A stretch of 64,000 nucleotides of DNA from positions 20,145-84,144 of the forward strand of contig NZ_JARGEN010000059.1 of assembly GCF_029211125.1 (NCBI RefSeq), in the 5' to 3' direction. The stretch is from Curvibacter soli. GTDB lineage: Bacteria; Pseudomonadota; Gammaproteobacteria; Burkholderiales; Burkholderiaceae_C. The notes under the pieces were generated by a model. It saw nothing but the letters and a program-made list of their open reading frames with translations, did not search any database and had not been told where the DNA came from. Each line of letters starts with the position of its first letter. Position 1 is the stretch's first letter. The translations under genes were made by a program, and so were the position numbers. Of this stretch, positions 1-9,304 are shown piece after piece.

Positions 1-828
1 CGTTTCACGGCGAGACATCCAGGCCCCTGCTGCGGTGCCCGTGCCACGGTGGCCTTCATCCACCAGCACCAGGTTTTTGCCTTCAAAGGCTTCAACAGCA
101 ACGGTCTTGTCGCCCATTTCGTCGCCCAGCTTGTTGATGTCAATAATCTCAATCGTGCCCTTGAAGACACCACTGCGATTCTTTTCAAACATGCGACTGA
201 AGCCAAAACCCGACAAGTTCAGTTCAGCCAGGTGCTGGCGAGACAAGCCTTCATTCGGCGTGAGCAGAATGATTTTGTCTGGGTAGGTATCCTTGCCGTT
301 TTGGAAATAGTGCAGGTACTGGCGAATATTCACATGCAGCAGCAGGGTCTTGCCGCTACCCGTAGCATTCCAGAAGGCGAGCTTGTTCAGCTCGTCAGCA
401 TTGAACGGCTGAAAGCGGTTATCCGCATCGGCCTGCTTGTTGTAGGTTTTCAGTTGCTCGTTCAGGCCATCCAGCAAGGCTTGGGGCTTGTTGAAATACC
501 AGTCCAGATAAATCTCTGTGAAGAGCAGAGACAGATACTGGAAATACTTCATATTGAGAACGGTGCCCTCAAGCTTGTTACGCCGTTCGGTAATGGCGTT
601 CCAGTGCTGGACGATGTTCAGGTCATAGCGGCGAAGCTCTTGCTCACTGAACCGATCCACTTCAAACAGGTTCTGAGTCAGCTCATGAAAGAAGCCGGTT
701 TGCCCATCATCATCTATGCCTTCGTGCCGATCTTCACCCAGACGAACTTTCAGACCGGCAAGACTGCCCCCCTTGAAGAAGCCCAACAACCACTGGTTAA
801 GAACAAGCTGTTTGTGAAAGCTGGCCAT
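1..828 (-). CDS. Type III restriction Res-like DEAD/DEAH helicase, N-terminal part (runs off the left edge)
   Basis: 276 codons are present, starting at the ATG at 828-826, and the frame stays open to the window edge. The protein shows a Walker A motif ATGSGKT near residue 156 and a Walker B/DEAH-type box DEGH near residue 257, the start of a superfamily 2 helicase like the Res subunit of type III restriction enzymes. The N-terminal ~150 residues have no motif I recognise. The start lies 2 bp after the stop of the methyltransferase gene, so the two are almost certainly co-transcribed. Any nuclease domain would lie beyond the edge and cannot be judged. By context it is the restriction or motor partner of the adjacent methylase. 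Confidence 0.85.
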   Translation of the reverse strand, partial: MASFHKQLVLNQWLLGFFKGGSLAGLKVRLGEDRHEGIDDDGQTGFFHELTQNLFEVDRFSEQELRRYDLNIVQHWNAITERRNKLEGTVLNMKYFQYLSLLFTEIYLDWYFNKPQALLDGLNEQLKTYNKQADADNRFQPFNADELNKLAFWNATGSGKTLLLHVNIRQYLHYFQNGKDTYPDKIILLTPNEGLSRQHLAELNLSGFGFSRMFEKNRSGVFKGTIEIIDINKLGDEMGDKTVAVEAFEGKNLVLVDEGHRGTGTAAGAWMSRRET

Positions 829-830
829 GG

Positions 831-3800
831 TCAAGCTTCCGTGTTGAACATGCGGGACATGAATTCAGGTTCGATCTGGCGAATCTTCAGTGTCTTGGTG
901 ATACCCCCTTCGGCTTCCGTACTGGTGAAGACCGCCGGAATGTTGTGATCACCATTGATGTACACCACATCAAATTCACTGTCGGCAGGATTGATCGCCA
1001 GCTTGTCGCACAAGCGGTTGAGTTCGTCATAGGACAGTTTTTCAACATCACGCCACAGCACCAGAGCTTTTTCGCCAGACGGAAGCACACCCGTAACGGC
1101 GACAAACCCCCGGTCAATTTGCATATCTACATGCTTGACCCGCAGGCCAATCAAGTAGTTGAAGGTTTCCACCAGGTCAATGGTTCGCTCTTCATAGGCC
1201 CCCGCAGAATCTACCGTTACCTTCAATTTGAAGTCAAAAGGGTTCTTGAACTGATCAACTGACAGCAAGGAGCCACGGCTTTCTACATCCAGCATGTATC
1301 GCAGTAGATAGTCTTCCTTCGCTTCTGACGGCATAGACTCAAGAAGACTTTGCTGTGCTTTGGAACGGATCAGATGAAGATTGTTCAGCGTATCCTCATA
1401 GCTCTCAAGTTTAAGAACTTTGAAAGCATGGGAGATTCCTGTTTGAGGTGCTGTCGCCTTGCCATCCTTCCAGTCTGCGGAAAAAACCACTTTTTGGATG
1501 CGAGGCTTTGTTACGGTATCAAAGTATTCGCCTTGCTCAACAATAATGTACTTTCGCTGCCCTTTGTCTTCGCGGTTCAGATTGATTACAGCGTGTCCTG
1601 TTGTGGCAGAACCGCCGAAGTAGTCAAGAATAATTGGGTTTGAGTCATCCGCAGTTGAGATATGAATACACCGCTTTACGAGATTTATCGATTTAGGAAA
1701 ATCAAATCGCTTCTCACCAAACATGTCAATCAGTAGGGTGTTTCCATAGTTCCCAGCATCAAACTCTCCGCCAGTCCAAACAGTTTTTGGGACAGTAAGT
1801 TCGTGTGTGACAAATAAATCAAGTGCGCCATCTACCTCAATGACGGTTATGCGATTTAGGTTGCGATGTATGGACTCCAAACCGAAGTTCCATCGCCGTT
1901 CTTCACCATCTTGGTCAATTGGCCAAATTTCAATTTCTCCATTTGGCATATATACATTTTTACCCGCAGGATGGAATTCGTCTTCAGGCACTGAACCAAC
2001 TCGAACGATCTTTCCATCTTTCACATAAATTGGGTAGAAAGAAGGGCGCCGGAGGACACGTAGCGAATTTTCACCCCACCTACGCATTTTTCTTGGCTTG
2101 TCATTTTCTTCAGATGTTCTAGCGATATACGTCTTGCTATCAGCTTTTGTGAGGAACAATGCGTACTCATGCACTCTATTAAAGTCTTTGGTAATTGACC
2201 CCTTCGGGTTATGAACGACGGAGACCGTTGAAAGCTTGTAGGACGGGGCGGCATCTTCCAGAATAATGGAAAGATTTACCATTTCAGAATCGTCAATAGC
2301 AACGACCTTAACTCCGTTGTCGTTGAGGAGCCTCATTGAGAGCGCAAGCCTGTCTTGCATCAGACTTGCCCAAGATGAATGCTTGTATTCGTTCTTGTAA
2401 AGAATCGGAGTTGAATTTGTATTGTATGGCGGATCGATATAAACACACTTGACCTGACCACGATACCGCTCCTGCAACAGATTTAATGCCTGAAAGTTGT
2501 CGCTATGTATCAGCAGTCCGTTCAAGTTCTCATCCAGAGAGTCAATTATTGAAATCAGGGAATGTTTGAATTTGACGTCAAAAAGAGCCGTATCAACCAT
2601 TAGGAATTGATGACGTTTCAGATAGCCAATACCATCTTTACCACCTTGATTAAATAGGTCTTCTTTGCCCTCCAACATCCCAAGTTCGCCCCACTGCTCC
2701 CACTGCTTTTTGTTAGCCACCACCTCTGAGTAAAGACTCTCTGGAACACGATCAAGAGTGATGCAGTAGTTGGTGCTAACGACAAACTTCTTCTTCAGCC
2801 AAAGCTTCTTCTGGAAGTTTTCAAGTTGTGCAAGAAAGGTGATCAAATCCAGTGCAATAGCACGAAGTGTCTGGATTAGGCGAAGTGATTTCTCAATGAC
2901 AGAAAACGTCTCTGCCGATTGCACATCGTCAAGATGCATCACTTCATTCTTGATATAGAAGTCCAGTTCGCGACAAAGAAAACCACCCAAGTCTTTATGA
3001 ATGAAGTAGTCGGCTGAATTCTTCGTGGTATAGCTGGTCAGGCTCTTTTCCAACAAAGTTCGTTGCGGATTTTTCTCTGTCGGTTCTCTTCGGCTCAGGT
3101 CCAGCCAACGCGCTTGAACAGCAGGATCGGCAAGAATGGCATCAACGGCCTGGGATACCAAAACATCCTGCTTGCTGCCTTTTGGCATGGCCTTGTAATC
3201 AAAGCGAATCACCAGCTCGTTGCCGACTTCTTCAATCGGCAAATACTCTTGCTCATACTCATCGCCGTTCTCATCCAGAAGGGTTCTGGTGTGCTGGTTA
3301 ATGAGAACAAAGCGCCGTTCCTTGTCATTGTCCTTGCGGTTGTCTTTGGCAGTATCCGCAGCCACCAGACGAAACTTGACGGTGCGACCATCATCCAGCT
3401 TGAAGCCATAGTTGGAGAAGTTCTCGCCGCTCTTGGTGTAATACTGATCTTTGTTCGCCCAGTGCAACACCACTTCTTCCCCGGCATAGGGAATGGCATA
3501 AGTATCACCCTTGTAGCGCCGCTGGCTGATGAAGTCGCCCTTCTCGTAGTAGCGGGAAAAGAAGGTCAGCAAATGGGTGAAAACAGCGTTTTCGTGTTCA
3601 GCCCCGCCAGACCCCAGATCAGCAATTTTCTGCCGCAGTTCCTTGACCTTGGGCACGGTGTCGGGGTCCATGCCGTCAGCCCGATACTGGGTTTCCTTGT
3701 CCTTCAGCTCTTTTTGCAAGGCTTTCAAGTTGCCCGCGCCAGAGGCAGAAAGACTTTCAGCAACTTTTGCTTTTAGTCCGTTCTCAAGGTAGTCATTGAT

Positions 3801-3908
3801 CTCCCCCACACGGGTATTGAGTATCCGATAGACCCCAAAGTCCAGTTCAGGACGATCAATTTGAAAAATCTCTTTTAGCTTGCGAACCAGGTCGTCGTAT
3901 TTGCTCAT
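831..3908 (-). CDS. Site-specific DNA (adenine) methyltransferase, type III Mod-like, 1025 aa
   Basis: The catalytic motif IV DPPYN lies near residue 489 and the S-adenosylmethionine motif FGGSATTGHA near residue 766. This order, catalytic motif first, is that of beta-class N4/N6 amino-methyltransferases such as type III Mod subunits. At 1025 aa it is longer than a typical Mod (about 600-700 aa) and has roughly 450 extra N-terminal residues of unknown role. The start at 3908 (MSKYDDL...) is 22 bp after the SNF2 helicase stop, and the Res-like gene follows 2 bp after its own stop, so the three form one operon. The likely role is modification of host DNA in a restriction or phage-defence system; the target sequence is unknown. 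Confidence 0.88.
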   Translation of the reverse strand: MSKYDDLVRKLKEIFQIDRPELDFGVYRILNTRVGEINDYLENGLKAKVAESLSASGAGNLKALQKELKDKETQYRADGMDPDTVPKVKELRQKIADLGSGGAEHENAVFTHLLTFFSRYYEKGDFISQRRYKGDTYAIPYAGEEVVLHWANKDQYYTKSGENFSNYGFKLDDGRTVKFRLVAADTAKDNRKDNDKERRFVLINQHTRTLLDENGDEYEQEYLPIEEVGNELVIRFDYKAMPKGSKQDVLVSQAVDAILADPAVQARWLDLSRREPTEKNPQRTLLEKSLTSYTTKNSADYFIHKDLGGFLCRELDFYIKNEVMHLDDVQSAETFSVIEKSLRLIQTLRAIALDLITFLAQLENFQKKLWLKKKFVVSTNYCITLDRVPESLYSEVVANKKQWEQWGELGMLEGKEDLFNQGGKDGIGYLKRHQFLMVDTALFDVKFKHSLISIIDSLDENLNGLLIHSDNFQALNLLQERYRGQVKCVYIDPPYNTNSTPILYKNEYKHSSWASLMQDRLALSMRLLNDNGVKVVAIDDSEMVNLSIILEDAAPSYKLSTVSVVHNPKGSITKDFNRVHEYALFLTKADSKTYIARTSEENDKPRKMRRWGENSLRVLRRPSFYPIYVKDGKIVRVGSVPEDEFHPAGKNVYMPNGEIEIWPIDQDGEERRWNFGLESIHRNLNRITVIEVDGALDLFVTHELTVPKTVWTGGEFDAGNYGNTLLIDMFGEKRFDFPKSINLVKRCIHISTADDSNPIILDYFGGSATTGHAVINLNREDKGQRKYIIVEQGEYFDTVTKPRIQKVVFSADWKDGKATAPQTGISHAFKVLKLESYEDTLNNLHLIRSKAQQSLLESMPSEAKEDYLLRYMLDVESRGSLLSVDQFKNPFDFKLKVTVDSAGAYEERTIDLVETFNYLIGLRVKHVDMQIDRGFVAVTGVLPSGEKALVLWRDVEKLSYDELNRLCDKLAINPADSEFDVVYINGDHNIPAVFTSTEAEGGITKTLKIRQIEPEFMSRMFNTEA

Positions 3909-3930
3909 GTTCTCACTCGTTTAATCATTT

Positions 3931-6819
3931 TTAGACCACTGCCCACTCTAGGGAAAACAGGGTTTTGGATTCGGTTTTTTGGGTCAGACGTTTTTCCAGC
4001 GACTCAATCAGGGCATCCCGTTTTTCAATGATGTCGTCTTCCACTTGAAAAATTTCCTGTCGCTGTCGGCGCTGCTGCTTTTCCAGCTTTTGGATACGTT
4101 GCTGTATCTCGTGCTGTTCGTCCAGGTTCGTAGCCAGCCTGGCCTGCCGCTGTGCAATCTTGATCTGCTCTTTGGTGTCCCGCAGGGCCTTTTCAGCCGC
4201 CAGAACCAAGTCATCAGCCCATTTTTCCAGTTTCTCACGGGCTTCATTGAAGTGCTTGTTGTTCGCTTCCAAGGACTGGCTGATGGTGGCTTTGGCATGG
4301 CGCTGGGACTCTGCCGCGAGTCTCGTCACCACCGAGTCAGGAATTGTCGTCGGAACGGCGCTGTCGGCCATGCAGTTGAACAACTTTTCGCAGGTTTCTT
4401 GCTCAAGGGGTGAGCCACCGGCATCCACGGCAGAGAACAGCAAATACTCTTCCCGCTCGTAGCTGTCTATCGCCAAGGCTGTCAGGGTCAGGTAGCCCCG
4501 CTTACCCCGCAGCGACTCCACCAGGTGCAGGCGGGTTGGGTGCTGGCTGACATTGAAAATCACCTTGGCAACGGGGGTATCCAATGCCTTGGCCTGATCA
4601 ATCACATACTCGCCCAGCGGGTGCGACAGTCGGTAAAGGTAAGTACCGTAGTCGGGATCATCCTTCGCTATGGACTTGGGCCCTGACTTGGAAATCAGGT
4701 GATAGCGACCCGCAGGGATGCTTTGCGAAGGTGGCTTTGCAATATCAAAAGCAAGGTTTTCGTTATCAAACCGGGCTTGGTCACGGAGCATGAACTGAGT
4801 GACTGACCAGAACCGTTTGCTGAATTTGTCTAGCTGGGCCTTGGTGTCGGACAACTGAACCCGCAAACGCTCATGGACATCTTCGTCAAAATTCTCAAGC
4901 AACATCTTTCGGGTGTCGCTCATCCTTGCTTGGATGCGCTCGTCCATTTCAGCTTGCAGGGCTTTGAAGGCAGTTTCGATTTCTTCTGGGGTTCTGCATT
5001 CCTGATAGATGGTCAGGATGCGCTTCTCAAAATCCACCCCTGATTCAATGCTGCCCAGCACTTCATCGGAAGCCCCGAACACCCCGTTGAACAGGTTGAA
5101 TTTTTCGGTCAGTAGCTCCAGCACACGGCGATCTGCCTGGTTACGCTCGTTCAGAAAGTTGATGACGACCACATCATGCTTCTGACCATAACGGTGGCAA
5201 CGGCCAATCCGCTGTTCAACCCGCTGGGGATTCCAAGGCAAGTCGTAGTTGATGACCAAGGAACAGAACTGGATATTCACCCCTTCCGCCGCCGCTTCGG
5301 TGGCGATCAGGATGGTGCCCGTGTCCCTGAAATACTCAATCAGGGCCGTCCGAATATCAATGTCACGAGAGCCAGCAATCCGACCCGTGCCTTGGTTGGC
5401 CATCAACCACTTCTCATAGATGGCGGTGGCTTCAGGGCTGTTGTTGGTGCCACTGAACAGAACAACTTGCCCGGCATAGCCGTTCGCTTCAAGGTATTCC
5501 TTCAGGTAAAACTGTGTCCTTCGGGATTCGGTAAAGATCAGTGCTTTCTTCTGTGCCCCAGTGACGGCCATCTGCTCAAAACCAATATCCAAGGCCGACA
5601 ACAGGCTTCTGGTTTTGGTGTCGGTGCCGATGCTTCGTGCCAGTTCAGCCAATTCAGCCAGCAGGCGGATTTCTTCATTGAGTTGCTTGCGGTCTATGTC
5701 TTGTGGCTGGGTGTCGCCGTCTTCTTCAAGCTCATCCAGTTCCAGGATCTCGTCCAGCAAATCGCCTTCAATGTCTTCGTCGGTAATCAGTGACTCGGCA
5801 AAATCGGGGTCATCCTGCACTTTTTCATCCCGCAACGCTTCCAGCCGGAGCTTCATGGTTTCCAAAGTGCCTGCCACTGCCAAGGACGAAGAAGCCAACA
5901 ATTTGCGAAGAATCAGCTCTGTCAGGTGTCGTTGCCGATGCGGGATGGCGTAGCTGTTGGGACGGGTCAGAAATTCGCTGACCGCTTCATAGAGCCGGTG
6001 CTCATCATCCGTGGGACTGAAGGGCCGAGTGATTGCTTTTCGCTCTGTGTAACGGATGTATTCAGTAACCTGATTGCGAAGGGTGCGACGGCAAAACCCC
6101 GACAGCCGCTCCCGCAAACCTTCCAAGTCTCCCCCTGCCGACACATACTGACTACGGAAGGCATTCACATCACCAAAGATGTGGTCATCTATGAGCGTGG
6201 CCAGTCCATACAGCTCAAGCAGGGAGTTTTGCAAGGGGGTTGCCGTTAGCAACAGCTTGCGGCAATCTTCCATGGCCCACCGAAGACCTTGACCAATCTT
6301 GTTGCTCTCACGGTAGGAGTTGCGTAGTTTGTGGGCTTCGTCAATGACTGCCAGGTCCCACTGAATCGCCTTGAGCTCATCCCGAATCTTGTGAGCATAG
6401 TTGTAGGACAGGACAACAATCGCCTTCTGGTTCAGCGGTGACTTGCCCTGTTTCAGGAAATCACGGGAAGTCTTGGCATCCAGCACCACGGCGGGCAAGT
6501 TGAATTTTTCTTCCAGTTCAAGCGCCCATTGCTTGCGCAACGAGGCAGGGCAAATGACCAGCAGACGGCGACGGCGCTCAGACCAATACTGGCAAAGAAC
6601 GATCCCCGCTTCAATGGTCTTGCCCAAACCGACTTCATCAGCCAGGAGCACGCCCTTGGAGAGTGGCGACTTCAAGGCAAACAGGGCGGCTTCAATCTGG
6701 TGGGGGTTCAGGTCGACACTGGCGTCAAACAGGGACTGAGACAGACGACCGACGTCATTGGGAGCATGCCGTCTGGTCAGCTCGTGAGCAAAATACTTGG
6801 CATGGAAGGAAGTGATCAT
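3931..6819 (-). CDS. SNF2/RapA-type helicase-like ATPase of the restriction cluster, 962 aa
   Basis: An SF2 helicase core is visible: motif I DEVGLGKT at residues 61-68, motif II DEAH near residue 158, and a C-terminal RIGRCHRYGQ motif VI near residue 541. The last ~150 residues are charged and coiled-coil-like. I chose the ATG at 6819 (MITSFHAKYFAHEL), an N-terminus common to this family, over an in-frame upstream ATG at 6870. It is the first gene of the operon with the methyltransferase and Res-like helicase. SNF2 helicases with a methyltransferase occur in DISARM (DrmD) and other defence systems, but the DISARM genes drmA and drmB are not seen here, so I do not call it DISARM. The annotation as SNF2-family is firm; the defence role is inference. 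Confidence 0.87.
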   Translation of the reverse strand: MITSFHAKYFAHELTRRHAPNDVGRLSQSLFDASVDLNPHQIEAALFALKSPLSKGVLLADEVGLGKTIEAGIVLCQYWSERRRRLLVICPASLRKQWALELEEKFNLPAVVLDAKTSRDFLKQGKSPLNQKAIVVLSYNYAHKIRDELKAIQWDLAVIDEAHKLRNSYRESNKIGQGLRWAMEDCRKLLLTATPLQNSLLELYGLATLIDDHIFGDVNAFRSQYVSAGGDLEGLRERLSGFCRRTLRNQVTEYIRYTERKAITRPFSPTDDEHRLYEAVSEFLTRPNSYAIPHRQRHLTELILRKLLASSSLAVAGTLETMKLRLEALRDEKVQDDPDFAESLITDEDIEGDLLDEILELDELEEDGDTQPQDIDRKQLNEEIRLLAELAELARSIGTDTKTRSLLSALDIGFEQMAVTGAQKKALIFTESRRTQFYLKEYLEANGYAGQVVLFSGTNNSPEATAIYEKWLMANQGTGRIAGSRDIDIRTALIEYFRDTGTILIATEAAAEGVNIQFCSLVINYDLPWNPQRVEQRIGRCHRYGQKHDVVVINFLNERNQADRRVLELLTEKFNLFNGVFGASDEVLGSIESGVDFEKRILTIYQECRTPEEIETAFKALQAEMDERIQARMSDTRKMLLENFDEDVHERLRVQLSDTKAQLDKFSKRFWSVTQFMLRDQARFDNENLAFDIAKPPSQSIPAGRYHLISKSGPKSIAKDDPDYGTYLYRLSHPLGEYVIDQAKALDTPVAKVIFNVSQHPTRLHLVESLRGKRGYLTLTALAIDSYEREEYLLFSAVDAGGSPLEQETCEKLFNCMADSAVPTTIPDSVVTRLAAESQRHAKATISQSLEANNKHFNEAREKLEKWADDLVLAAEKALRDTKEQIKIAQRQARLATNLDEQHEIQQRIQKLEKQQRRQRQEIFQVEDDIIEKRDALIESLEKRLTQKTESKTLFSLEWAVV

Positions 6820-6945
6820 GGCCCTGAACTGTCTAGTTATGTGTTCAACAAGGGGACACCGCCCCCCCAAGGAACCGGGCTCGTCAGCATCCGATGCAAC
6901 GGCACCCCATCATTCTAAGCCACTACCCCTTGTCATAGACAGTCT

Positions 6946-6959
6946 TGACAAGCTTGTCA
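6946..6959. promoter_or_regulatory. 14-bp perfect palindrome, operator candidate
   Basis: TGACAAGCTTGTCA is a perfect palindrome between the divergent helicase operon (starting at 6819, minus) and the gene at 7180 (plus). A further CTTGTCA half-site lies about 24 bp to its left. Its position fits a repressor site controlling the restriction cluster, but no regulator can be assigned. The rest of the 360-bp intergenic stretch holds only the promoter at 7081-7108. Confidence 0.4.
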
Positions 6960-7080
6960 TCATGCACAAGTACAAGTTTTCAACAAAGACGACAATGCCA
7001 AGGATCAAGATCAATTTCAGCTTAAGATGCCCGCAAAATAGCATTCAATGAAAACATCAACTTCATATTGCGACAGGGCA

Positions 7081-7108
7081 TTGACGTCCAAAAAGTTGGT
7101 GCTATGAT
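7081..7108 (+). promoter_or_regulatory. Promoter for the gene at 7180
   Basis: TTGACG and TATGAT are separated by 16 bp, with TG one base before the -10 box (extended -10). It ends about 70 bp before the ATG at 7180, which has an AAAGGA ribosome-binding site. It belongs to a set of element promoters that share the 16-bp spacer. Confidence 0.7.
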
Positions 7109-7179
7109 CCACCAAGAACAACAAACCAACTTGAAGCTTTGTTGAACCAGACAGTCTCACAACCTTGAAAGGACTCCAG

Positions 7180-7803
7180 ATGATTTTCCCACAACAAGCT
7201 GAACTTGAAGAAATTGCCAAAAAAGTTCCTGATGGTTTGACTCAAGATGAATTAGAAAAGCTTGGAAAATTAACTGCAAAGAAAATTGAATGGCAACAAA
7301 AACGTGATGCTGAAATCACAGGAATTATTGATTCCATCAAGACAAATAAGATTGAACTAACTCGTCTAATTGGCAAGGCATACACCACTGATGATCTGAA
7401 AGCCGCAGCCGTTCATTTTAACTTGATTGCAAGTGACAAAGAGCAGAAACAAGGTACAGGTAATAAGAAGGACAAACTGATTGTCGGGACCTTCAAGCTT
7501 GCCGACTACGGATTTACTGCCGAACCACAAGCCGATGGCACTCTTCCTACCGAATTTGAATGGGACTTCAATAACGGCCCCCGTGGCTCTTCTTGGAAGC
7601 AGAAATTTGTGCAGGCCATCATTGCCAAAGGGGTTGATGACTGCATGGCCAAAATCACCCCCGACTTCAAGGCATGGCTGGAGATTTCCCGTCCTGATGG
7701 TCGGAACCCAAATAAGCGGGTTTATGAAAACAAAGCGGCTTTCTATAAAGCCTTTGGCCTTAAGGGTGACGGTACCCCTTCAAAGTCAAAGAAGACTGCC
7801 TAA
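7180..7803 (+). CDS. Uncharacterised element protein, 207 aa
   Basis: The ATG at 7180 follows AAAGGA at a good distance; an in-frame TTG 15 bases upstream lies ahead of that site and is less likely. The first ~70 residues are strongly charged and helical, rich in Lys and Glu, and could form a coiled coil. The rest has a Trp/Gly-rich segment (WDFNNGPRGSSWKQK) and a Lys-rich C-terminus that suggests nucleic-acid binding. I recognise no family. It has its own promoter at 7081-7108 and ends at the terminator at 7826-7848, so it is probably monocistronic. The strong promoter and the long N-terminal helix would suit an abundant DNA-binding protein, but that is a guess. Confidence 0.75.
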   Translation: MIFPQQAELEEIAKKVPDGLTQDELEKLGKLTAKKIEWQQKRDAEITGIIDSIKTNKIELTRLIGKAYTTDDLKAAAVHFNLIASDKEQKQGTGNKKDKLIVGTFKLADYGFTAEPQADGTLPTEFEWDFNNGPRGSSWKQKFVQAIIAKGVDDCMAKITPDFKAWLEISRPDGRNPNKRVYENKAAFYKAFGLKGDGTPSKSKKTA

Positions 7804-7825
7804 CCAACACAGCAGATTCACCACC

Positions 7826-7848
7826 AGCCCACTTCGGTGGGCTTTTTT
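7826..7848 (+). terminator. Rho-independent terminator
   Basis: AGCCCAC and GTGGGCT form a 7-bp stem with a TTCG loop, followed by a run of six T. It lies 22 bp after the stop of the 207-aa gene and 16 bp before the next ATG. Confidence 0.9.
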
Positions 7849-7863
7849 ACGCGAGTAACCCAT

Positions 7864-8316
7864 ATGCACGGACGACCGAGCAAACTGGATCAATCAGGCA
7901 TTTATGCCAGCCCGAACACAGCCCTTGGACAAGAGATCGCCCGTGCTTTGGTTGAGCAAGGCGAATTCTATTTTTCCAGCAGCCAGCAAATTCTGGATGC
8001 CTTTGGGCAAGCCTTTGAACGAGCAGACACGCAGCAAGCCATAGACAACATCCTGACCTTCACCAAACAACTCAAGGAACTGGGTTGCCACATGCGGGAG
8101 TTTGGCTATCGGGTGATTGACGACAGCCAAGGTAAATACGCCCTGACCTACACGGTTGAGAGCTACCAATACGAGAACGATCCGCTATGGGTCAATGAAG
8201 TCTTCACCTTGGACGTGCCGCTGATCATGCTCATCAACATCTTCGCCAGCCACTGGAATGCTTGCCATGAGAAGGCTCCCATGCAGGACATCATCAATGT
8301 AGCGAACGGCAATTAG
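7864..8316 (+). CDS. Uncharacterised element protein, 150 aa
   Basis: The reading frame starts at ATG 7864 (MHGRPSKLDQSG), just after the upstream terminator. A GTG further upstream lies inside the terminator hairpin and was not used. The ribosome-binding site is weak and no clear promoter was found between the terminator and the ATG. The protein is of mixed composition with no signal peptide or membrane segment and no motif I recognise. It is followed after 23 bp by the 3' end of the convergent gene at 8340-9194. Confidence 0.65.
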   Translation: MHGRPSKLDQSGIYASPNTALGQEIARALVEQGEFYFSSSQQILDAFGQAFERADTQQAIDNILTFTKQLKELGCHMREFGYRVIDDSQGKYALTYTVESYQYENDPLWVNEVFTLDVPLIMLINIFASHWNACHEKAPMQDIINVANGN

Positions 8317-8339
8317 CAGAACTTCGCCTATGACCAGAA

Positions 8340-9194
8340 TCAAAGTGAAGTCATAAAATACTCAGCCACTTCAACTCCATAGTTATCCTTCACTGCTTCA
8401 ACGATACCTTGCTTCAAATAAGCAGGTGCGTTTCTTAAACGCCGATCTTTGCTTTCGTTGCAAAGGCAAACCAAGGCAGCAACTCCACAAACGTAGTCTT
8501 TGTTTAGCAAGTCTGCACGATTATTTGAATTACTAGGTTTTGGTTCGTATTTCTCGCCTTTAAGGCGAGCCCACATCTCACGAACTTCAGCAACTGACTC
8601 GCCAATGATTTTAGAAGTCGCTTTAGCTTCCCGATAGGATTGAGCAATGATATTTGCTTGGTGATCACAAATCTCCGAGAACTGACGATAGTGAAATGGT
8701 CGGTTTTCAAAGTCAGGGTCAAGTTCCCGAAGCAAGTCTTCATCAAGGTCGGGAAATTTTAAGTAGTGCCTAGGGATAACGATCTCTAGCAGTGCCTGGC
8801 ACTTGTCATGCAGTTTCATCGTTGAAATTGCTTTGTGATGAAGCAACATCCAAGGTTCAGACTTCGTGAATCGCTCAAGAAGCCTATCTACATGGCTTCC
8901 GCATGCCGCAGCATCGTCATTCAGCACATCCCATATTGGGGATAGCCAAACTTCTGCTGTGCCAGGCAACTTTTGGCCAACAACAGTAACCGTCCCCGGC
9001 ATGGGACGCCGCTTACCGCTCTGATACATCCCCCACAAGCTGGGCGAATTCACAACATTCAACCGAGTATCCAAGACGGACAGCTTGTCTGTGCCGAGTG
9101 CGGCTAGACACGCCTGCACCCATGCCTTCCCACGCAGACGCCGTGGCTGATCAGGCTCATCAATTTCATCACCAATGTCGAGATTTTCGCTCAT
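8340..9194 (-). CDS. Uncharacterised element protein, 284 aa, possible regulator
   Basis: I chose the ATG at 9194 (MSENLDIGDEID); an in-frame start 24 bases upstream is possible. The N-terminal ~90 residues contain SPSLWGMYQSGKRRPMPGTV, which looks like the recognition part of a helix-turn-helix module with a sequence such as SLWxxYxxGxRxP, but this is only a resemblance. The rest is helical, with a cysteine-containing segment near the C-terminus (CGVAALVCLC). It is divergent from the small-gene cluster at 9305 onwards, and an inverted repeat (9221-9240) lies between them, so a regulatory role for that cluster is plausible but unproven. Confidence 0.7.
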   Translation of the reverse strand: MSENLDIGDEIDEPDQPRRLRGKAWVQACLAALGTDKLSVLDTRLNVVNSPSLWGMYQSGKRRPMPGTVTVVGQKLPGTAEVWLSPIWDVLNDDAAACGSHVDRLLERFTKSEPWMLLHHKAISTMKLHDKCQALLEIVIPRHYLKFPDLDEDLLRELDPDFENRPFHYRQFSEICDHQANIIAQSYREAKATSKIIGESVAEVREMWARLKGEKYEPKPSNSNNRADLLNKDYVCGVAALVCLCNESKDRRLRNAPAYLKQGIVEAVKDNYGVEVAEYFMTSL

Positions 9195-9220
9195 ACCACA
9201 ATTTCGCCTGCCTGTCAAAT

Positions 9221-9240
9221 ACCCAATTCTGATTTTGGGT
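9221..9240. promoter_or_regulatory. Inverted repeat between divergent genes, operator candidate
   Basis: ACCCAA and TTGGGT form 6-bp arms separated by 8 bp, located 27 bp upstream of the 284-aa minus-strand gene and 65 bp upstream of the ATG at 9305. The position suits an operator that controls both directions. Confidence 0.35.
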
Positions 9241-9304
9241 TCAACGAATAAAAAACAAGAAGTTCAAAATACACACACTTTAACAACAAACGAAAGGAAA
9301 CAAA

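Noticed and set aside
3931..6819. DISARM system call
   Set aside because: Although an SNF2 helicase and a methyltransferase are adjacent, DISARM hallmark genes (DrmA, DrmB) are not visible in the window.
7864..8316. Start codon at 7837 for the 150-aa gene
   Set aside because: That GTG lies inside the terminator hairpin; the ATG at 7864 is the first plausible start.
9165..9195. TTGACA / TATGAG pair before the 284-aa gene
   Set aside because: The -10 would overlap the start codon, so it would produce a leaderless or truncated message; treated as chance.
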